Position numbers and translations under genes: made by a program. 9,752 bases of DNA from Selenomonas sp963544755 (lineage in GTDB: Bacteria > Bacillota > Negativicutes > Selenomonadales > Selenomonadaceae): positions 1-9,752 of the forward strand of contig CAUUGH010000052.1 in the NCBI GenBank assembly GCA_963544755.1. Reading direction: 5' to 3'. The notes below the pieces were generated by a model. It was not told the origin of the DNA. It saw only the letters and a list, made by a program, of their open reading frames with translations, and made no database searches. This document shows, piece by piece, positions 6,359-9,752 of the stretch. The first letter of the stretch is position 1, and each line of letters opens with the position of its first letter.

Positions 6359-6790
6359 TTACTTCATACGCGCTTGTCTTAGCATCCACAGCAACTTGGC
6401 ATATTTCTTGATGAAATCATCCATAAGCATAGATGTGACATAGCGATTTGCTTCGTCAGCAGCCTTTTTGATGCTGCGTACTAGTTCATAAATATAATTG
6501 AAGTCTTTTTCGACTTCGGCTAAGATGGTATCTGACGTCACAAATCCTGACTTTGCTTCTTCGATCTTAGCGGTCGCAAGAAAATCTTTAAGCGACGACA
6601 AAGGCTCATGATTTATTTGCAGCAAACTTTCAGCGATGGCATCAATGTCTTCACGCACGCTATCATAGTAGCTTTCCAGCTGTGCGTGAACAGGAAAAAA
6701 GTCAAGACCTTTAACGTACCAATGATAATGCTGTAGTTTGTGATATTCAACGACGAGATCAGAAAGAAGCTGATTCAACATTTTTTGCAT
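6359..6790 (-). CDS. dps: Dps/ferritin-like mini-ferritin
   Basis: Protein of 143 residues expected to form a 12-subunit cage that oxidises Fe(II) with peroxide and stores Fe(III). The ferroxidase ligands have exact Dps spacing: His23 (HYHWYVKG), His35 (VHAQLE), and Asp50 with Glu54 (DIDAIAES). This matches the H-12-H-15-D-4-E pattern of Listeria Dps. It begins almost at the first helix, without the Lys-rich N-terminal tail that binds DNA in E. coli Dps, so it may act mainly in iron and peroxide detoxification (inference). AGGAGG lies 7 bases before ATG 6790; a second ATG three codons in is less well placed. It has its own promoter and the bidirectional terminator, and is convergent with mdh and divergent from ftsE. 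Confidence 0.93.
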   Translation of the reverse strand: MQKMLNQLLSDLVVEYHKLQHYHWYVKGLDFFPVHAQLESYYDSVREDIDAIAESLLQINHEPLSSLKDFLATAKIEEAKSGFVTSDTILAEVEKDFNYIYELVRSIKKAADEANRYVTSMLMDDFIKKYAKLLWMLRQARMK

Positions 6791-6838
6791 GAAAAATCCT
6801 CCTTGTACTATTCAGATGAACAAAAAATAGTTTTTCAT

Positions 6839-6867
6839 ATTATAACACAACCGGTACAGGCTTACAA
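6839..6867 (-). promoter_or_regulatory. Promoter of dps
   Basis: On the minus strand: TTGTAA (6867-6862), a 17-base spacer, and a perfect TATAAT (6844-6839). The -10 lies in TTATAATATGAAAAA, which matches the PerR consensus TTATAAT-N-ATTATAA at about 10 of 14 positions, mostly in the left half; peroxide control is therefore possible but weakly supported. Confidence 0.75.
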
Positions 6868-6878
6868 TTAATATTTGT
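6864..6878. promoter_or_regulatory. Inverted repeat over the dps -35, candidate operator
   Basis: ACAATTAATATTTGT is a 15-base inverted repeat with six of seven arm pairs matching around a central base. It overlaps the -35 of the dps promoter at 6862-6867, a position suited to a repressor. No regulator family is recognised. Confidence 0.4.
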
Positions 6879-6932
6879 TATTTATGACATTTTCTCTGCC
6901 GTAATTTTAAGTAAGTGAAATCGTGCGAAGTG

Positions 6933-6941
6933 TGCTATAAT
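6933..6941 (+). promoter_or_regulatory. Extended -10 promoter element of the ftsEX operon
   Basis: TGCTATAAT holds a perfect -10 (6936-6941) with a TGn extension. No convincing -35 is seen at 16-18 bases. The predicted start near 6948 is about 40 bases before the chosen ftsE start. Confidence 0.55.
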
Positions 6942-6988
6942 AAAAAAGATGCCAGAATGCGGTATCGGATATGGGGGAATTTATTGAA

Positions 6989-7675
6989 ATGATCTATATG
7001 AAGGATGTTTCTAAAATTTATGATAATGGTACCGTAGCACTAAACCATGTAAATGTTACAATCGAAAAAGGTGATTTTGTTTTTATCGTCGGAGCAAGCG
7101 GTGCCGGTAAATCTACATTCGTGCGTATGTTGCTTCGAGAAATCCTGCCGACTAGTGGCAAGCTGCGTGTCAACGGGCATGATATGATGAAGCTTAAAGC
7201 CAAGGATGTGCCGTATATGCGGCGCGGACTTGGTGTTATTTTTCAAGATTACCGTCTCTTGCCTGATAAGACCGTCTATGAAAATGTCGCCTTTGCCATG
7301 GAGGTCATCGAAGCGCCGCGCCGCCTTATGCAGCGCAGTGTAAACGCCGTTCTTGACATCGTGGGGCTGCGTGAAAAATGGAAGAACTTTCCTTCGCAGC
7401 TTTCAGGCGGTGAGCAGCAGCGTGTGGCGATTGCGCGCGCTATCGTAAACGATCCGGCTCTTATCATCGCCGACGAGCCGACAGGCAACCTCGATCCGGA
7501 AACATCGTGGGAGATCATGGACATCTTTCGCCGCATCAACGATGCAGGGGCGACGATCGTCATGGCGACACACGACAAAAACATCGTAGATACAATGAAA
7601 AAGCGTGTCATAGCCATCGAAGGCGGCTGCATCGTGCGCGATGAGCTAAGAGGAGGCTATGGCTATGAAGCTTAG
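6989..7675 (+). CDS. ftsE: Cell-division ABC ATPase FtsE
   Basis: Cytoplasmic ATPase of 228 residues that binds FtsX; the pair drives peptidoglycan hydrolase activity at the divisome rather than transport. In order: Walker A GASGAGKST (35-43), Q-loop FQDYRLLPDKTVYENV (85-100), signature LSGGEQQR (138-145), Walker B LIIADEP (158-164), D-loop NLD, and H-loop His195 in ATHD. FQDYRLL and the length are typical of FtsE. The ATG at 6989 (MIYMKDVSK) is preferred to the in-frame ATG at 6971: the GGGGGA at 6973-6978 falls inside the longer version and is 10 bases before 6989, and family members begin at this point. It overlaps ftsX by 11 bases in an operon with an exported M23 peptidase. Confidence 0.96.
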   Translation: MIYMKDVSKIYDNGTVALNHVNVTIEKGDFVFIVGASGAGKSTFVRMLLREILPTSGKLRVNGHDMMKLKAKDVPYMRRGLGVIFQDYRLLPDKTVYENVAFAMEVIEAPRRLMQRSVNAVLDIVGLREKWKNFPSQLSGGEQQRVAIARAIVNDPALIIADEPTGNLDPETSWEIMDIFRRINDAGATIVMATHDKNIVDTMKKRVIAIEGGCIVRDELRGGYGYEA

Positions 7676-8552
7676 GACGACGGAATATTTCATCCGCGAA
7701 GTCTTTATATCTATCAAGCGCAACAATTGGATGTCGTTTGCCTCTATAAGCACGGTAGCTGTATCGCTTTTCGTACTGGGTATGTTTCTTATCATCGTGC
7801 TGAATATGAATCGCATGGCATCAATGCTAGAATCACAGGTGCAAATCAATGTCTACCTTGATGATAAGCTAGATAGCACAGAAACAGATGAGCTGGAAGA
7901 TAACTTAAAAAAGCTGCAAGGCATTGAGAGCGTACACTATGTAAGCCGTGAAGACGCTATCGACCGACTAAAAGAAAGACTTGGCGATCAAAAGTACCTG
8001 CTTGATGCACTCGATGAAAAAAATCCGCTGCCAAGCTCCTTTGAAGTCACGGTCAAACAGCCGCTGATGGTAGAAACGGCGGCAAAAGCAATAGAAAGGC
8101 TCGGCGGCGTCGAATCGGTAAAGTACGGACAAGATGTCGTCGAGCATCTATTTGACATGACTCGACTCGTACGCATCTTCGGCTTTACACTCATGCTGCT
8201 ATTAGCTGGCGCAACACTCTTTATCATCTCTAATACGATACGATTGACCGTCTTTGCGCGGCGAAAAGAGATCGCTATCATGAAATATGTTGGTGCAACT
8301 GACTGGTTCATCCGCTGGCCGTTTCTCCTAGAAGGCGTCGTACTAGGCTTTTTCGGCGGCATCTTGGCATCGCTTGCGCTGCGAAGCATCTACGGGCTAA
8401 TTACGGCGAAGGTTTACAGTACGTTGGCATTTTTGCCGCTCATACCGCAATACCCATTTGTAAATTTCATCAGTTTATTGATGATCACAAGTGGCATGGC
8501 CATCGGTGCCTTAGGCAGCACGATTTCACTGAAGCGATTCCTTAAAGTATAG
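7665..8552 (+). CDS. ftsX: Cell-division membrane protein FtsX
   Basis: Inner-membrane partner of FtsE, 295 residues, normal length. Topology as expected: TM1 about 24-47; a large external loop 48-165 with the NVYLDD strand and the segment GIESVHYVSREDAIDRLKER (86-105); TM2 about 168-192; a cytoplasmic stretch with FARRKEIAIMKYVGAT (197-212), the FtsE-contacting FtsX signature; TM3 about 218-240; TM4 about 266-286; and a short basic tail. The external loop would contact the neighbouring coiled-coil peptidase. ATG 7665 is chosen because GGAGG (7652-7656) is 8 bases away; the in-frame ATG at 7659 is only 2 bases from it. The start lies within the end of ftsE, indicating translational coupling. 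Confidence 0.96.
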   Translation: MKLRTTEYFIREVFISIKRNNWMSFASISTVAVSLFVLGMFLIIVLNMNRMASMLESQVQINVYLDDKLDSTETDELEDNLKKLQGIESVHYVSREDAIDRLKERLGDQKYLLDALDEKNPLPSSFEVTVKQPLMVETAAKAIERLGGVESVKYGQDVVEHLFDMTRLVRIFGFTLMLLLAGATLFIISNTIRLTVFARRKEIAIMKYVGATDWFIRWPFLLEGVVLGFFGGILASLALRSIYGLITAKVYSTLAFLPLIPQYPFVNFISLLMITSGMAIGALGSTISLKRFLKV

Positions 8553-8563
8553 GGGGCTTTTTT

Positions 8564-9697
8564 ATGGCATTTTACCCAAAAAGAAATAAAAAAATAGCCG
8601 CACTCATTTTTGCTGCCCACCTCGTGACAATTTCACCGCTAGTTCAAGCAGAAACTTTAGAAGAGCAGTTTGACGCGTACATCGACAAGGCAGAAAAGGC
8701 ACAGCAAAAAAAAGAGGAAATAGAGTCTACGATAGAAGGTCTTTCAGAAGAAAAGCGCGTCATTGACGAAGAGGCAGACGAAGCCACAAAGGCGTACGAA
8801 GATATATGTAAAGAGCTAGACGAAACAGAAGATCGCATCGAGGAAAACGAAGAAAAATTAGAGATCTTACACGAAGACTTCATCAAGAAGCAAAGCCAAC
8901 TGGCAAAGCGTGTAAAAGACATCTATATCAACGGGCAGATAAGCTATATTGATGTGCTTTTCGGCGCAAAAGATTTCCAAGACTTTTTTACGCGCATGGA
9001 TCTCTTGAAGCGTATCATCGTGCAAGACTACAGTCTTGTACAGGCAGTATTAAAAGAAAAAGACGTAATAGAATCCTCACAAAGAGAGTTAGCAGAAGAT
9101 CGCAAGCAAAAGCTGCTGCTTGTACGAGAAGCAGACGAAAAAAAGCAAAACGCAGAAAAAAAGCAAGAAAAAAAGCAAGCACTTATCGACAAGATGGAAA
9201 CAGATCGTGCGACGCAAGAGCGTATCATCAATGAAAACATCGCAGCATCAAAAGAAGTCGAGCAGATGATAAGAAACAGCCGCTATCAGCCGGCTTCGCC
9301 CGCTCTTTCTGGCGGCGGCGCACTCAACTGGCCGCTAGCTGGGCCTATTACATCGCCATTTGGCTGGCGCATCCATCCGATCACAGGCGCGAGCCGCTTT
9401 CACTCCGGCATCGACATTGGCGGCGACTACGGCGATACGATTCATGCGGCAGGCGCTGGCATAGTTTCTCATGCCGGTTGGATATCAGGCTATGGCTATG
9501 CCGTCATCATCGATCACGGCGGCGGTATATCAACGCTCTATGGACACAATCAAGAGCTTCTCGTAAGAGAAGGTCAACACGTTTCTGCAGGTCAGCCCAT
9601 CGCCGAATGTGGCTCTACCGGTAATTCTACAGGGCCACACTGCCACTTTGAAGTGCGCCTTGACGGTGAAACGGTTGATCCCCTAGGGTATCTTTGA
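8564..9697 (+). CDS. Exported coiled-coil M23 peptidase (EnvC/PcsB-like position), FtsEX effector
   Basis: Secreted murein hydrolase of 377 residues. The signal peptide (about 1-29) ends PLVQA. A highly charged coiled coil rich in Glu, Lys and Gln runs about 30-238, interrupted near 119-150 by ISYIDVLFGAKDFQDFFTRM, the kind of segment that forms the regulatory hairpin in EnvC and PcsB. The LytM/M23 domain (about 255-377) shows PFGWRIHPITG, FHSGIDIG (His280, Asp284), IDHGGG, LYGH and GPHCHFEVR (His359, His361). All M23 zinc ligands are present, so it is predicted to be an active endopeptidase, unlike E. coli EnvC, which lacks them and only activates amidases. The gene starts 11 bases after ftsX with a GGGGG site 7 bases before ATG 8564; FtsX is the likely partner. 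Confidence 0.92.
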   Translation: MAFYPKRNKKIAALIFAAHLVTISPLVQAETLEEQFDAYIDKAEKAQQKKEEIESTIEGLSEEKRVIDEEADEATKAYEDICKELDETEDRIEENEEKLEILHEDFIKKQSQLAKRVKDIYINGQISYIDVLFGAKDFQDFFTRMDLLKRIIVQDYSLVQAVLKEKDVIESSQRELAEDRKQKLLLVREADEKKQNAEKKQEKKQALIDKMETDRATQERIINENIAASKEVEQMIRNSRYQPASPALSGGGALNWPLAGPITSPFGWRIHPITGASRFHSGIDIGGDYGDTIHAAGAGIVSHAGWISGYGYAVIIDHGGGISTLYGHNQELLVREGQHVSAGQPIAECGSTGNSTGPHCHFEVRLDGETVDPLGYL

Positions 9698-9725
9698 GTC
9701 ATAGTCGCAAGTGAGGGAGCTTATT

Positions 9726-9752
9726 TTGAAAAAGAAAACGATTTTCCTGATC
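9726..9752 (+). CDS. Start of a further operon gene, possibly a C-terminal processing (S41) protease; truncated by the window
   Basis: A TTG start at 9726 preceded by GAGGGAG (9713-9719, 6 bases away) opens nine codons reading (M)KKKTIFLI, the basic-then-hydrophobic beginning of a signal peptide or membrane anchor. It follows the M23 gene by 28 bases, so it is probably in the same operon. In Firmicutes an S41 peptidase gene often comes next after ftsE-ftsX-M23, which is the only reason for the name. The sequence alone does not identify the product. Confidence 0.5.

Noticed and set aside
6849..6856. ACCGGT palindrome in the dps promoter spacer
   Set aside because: A single 6-base palindrome is expected by chance and has no clear partner site.
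6971..6988. Longer ftsE start at ATG 6971
   Set aside because: No ribosome site precedes it, and the G-rich site for ATG 6989 lies inside the extension; family members begin at the later Met.
8644..9240. Serine- and phenylalanine-rich minus-strand frames
   Set aside because: These are the antisense of the Glu/Lys-rich coiled-coil codons of the M23 protein, a common artefact.

Overview
The window looks like chromosomal DNA from an anaerobic, outer-membrane-bearing Firmicute, most likely a member of the Negativicutes (Selenomonas/Megasphaera-like). This is inferred from two things seen together. One is a TonB-dependent outer-membrane receptor with a signal peptide. The other is Firmicute-type genetics: strong AGGAGG-like ribosome binding sites, a split two-gene CHR transporter, and an ftsE-ftsX-M23 peptidase cluster. 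I see no tRNA, rRNA, CRISPR array, insertion sequence or phage gene, and no gene-free stretch over 300 bases.

Layout. (1) 1-3392, minus strand: an iron-uptake-type operon. A consensus promoter with a Fur-box-like sequence at its start site drives a 721-residue TonB-dependent siderophore-type receptor. The receptor stop codon overlaps the start of an SbmA/BacA/YddA-type ABC transporter, of which only the N-terminal membrane part (384 codons) is in the window. (2) 3441-4690, minus strand: two adjacent short CHR-family (chromate transporter) genes with their own promoter. (3) 4711-5043, plus strand: a divergently transcribed 53-residue rubredoxin gene with a strong terminator. (4) 5077-6224, plus strand: a malate dehydrogenase gene with a leader of about 100 bases. 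The leader holds an imperfect repeat and a possible 22-codon leader ORF whose stop overlaps the mdh start. (5) 6233-6867: a second, bidirectional terminator and a convergent dps gene on the minus strand, with promoter and a candidate operator. (6) 6933-9752, plus strand: a cell-division operon, ftsE-ftsX-M23 peptidase with coiled coil, then the first nine codons of a further gene (probably a C-terminal processing protease).

How the genes work together. The receptor and the SbmA-like permease would form an outer- plus inner-membrane uptake route for an iron chelate or similar ligand, probably iron-repressed. Rubredoxin and Dps fit iron and oxygen-stress handling in an anaerobe. Malate dehydrogenase fits the oxaloacetate-malate step of the succinate/propionate fermentation typical of Negativicutes. 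FtsEX would use ATP hydrolysis to activate the neighbouring exported M23 peptidase at the division site. That peptidase keeps its zinc ligands, unlike E. coli EnvC. The most unusual items are the mdh leader (coupled leader ORF plus repeats) and the receptor/SbmA translational coupling.
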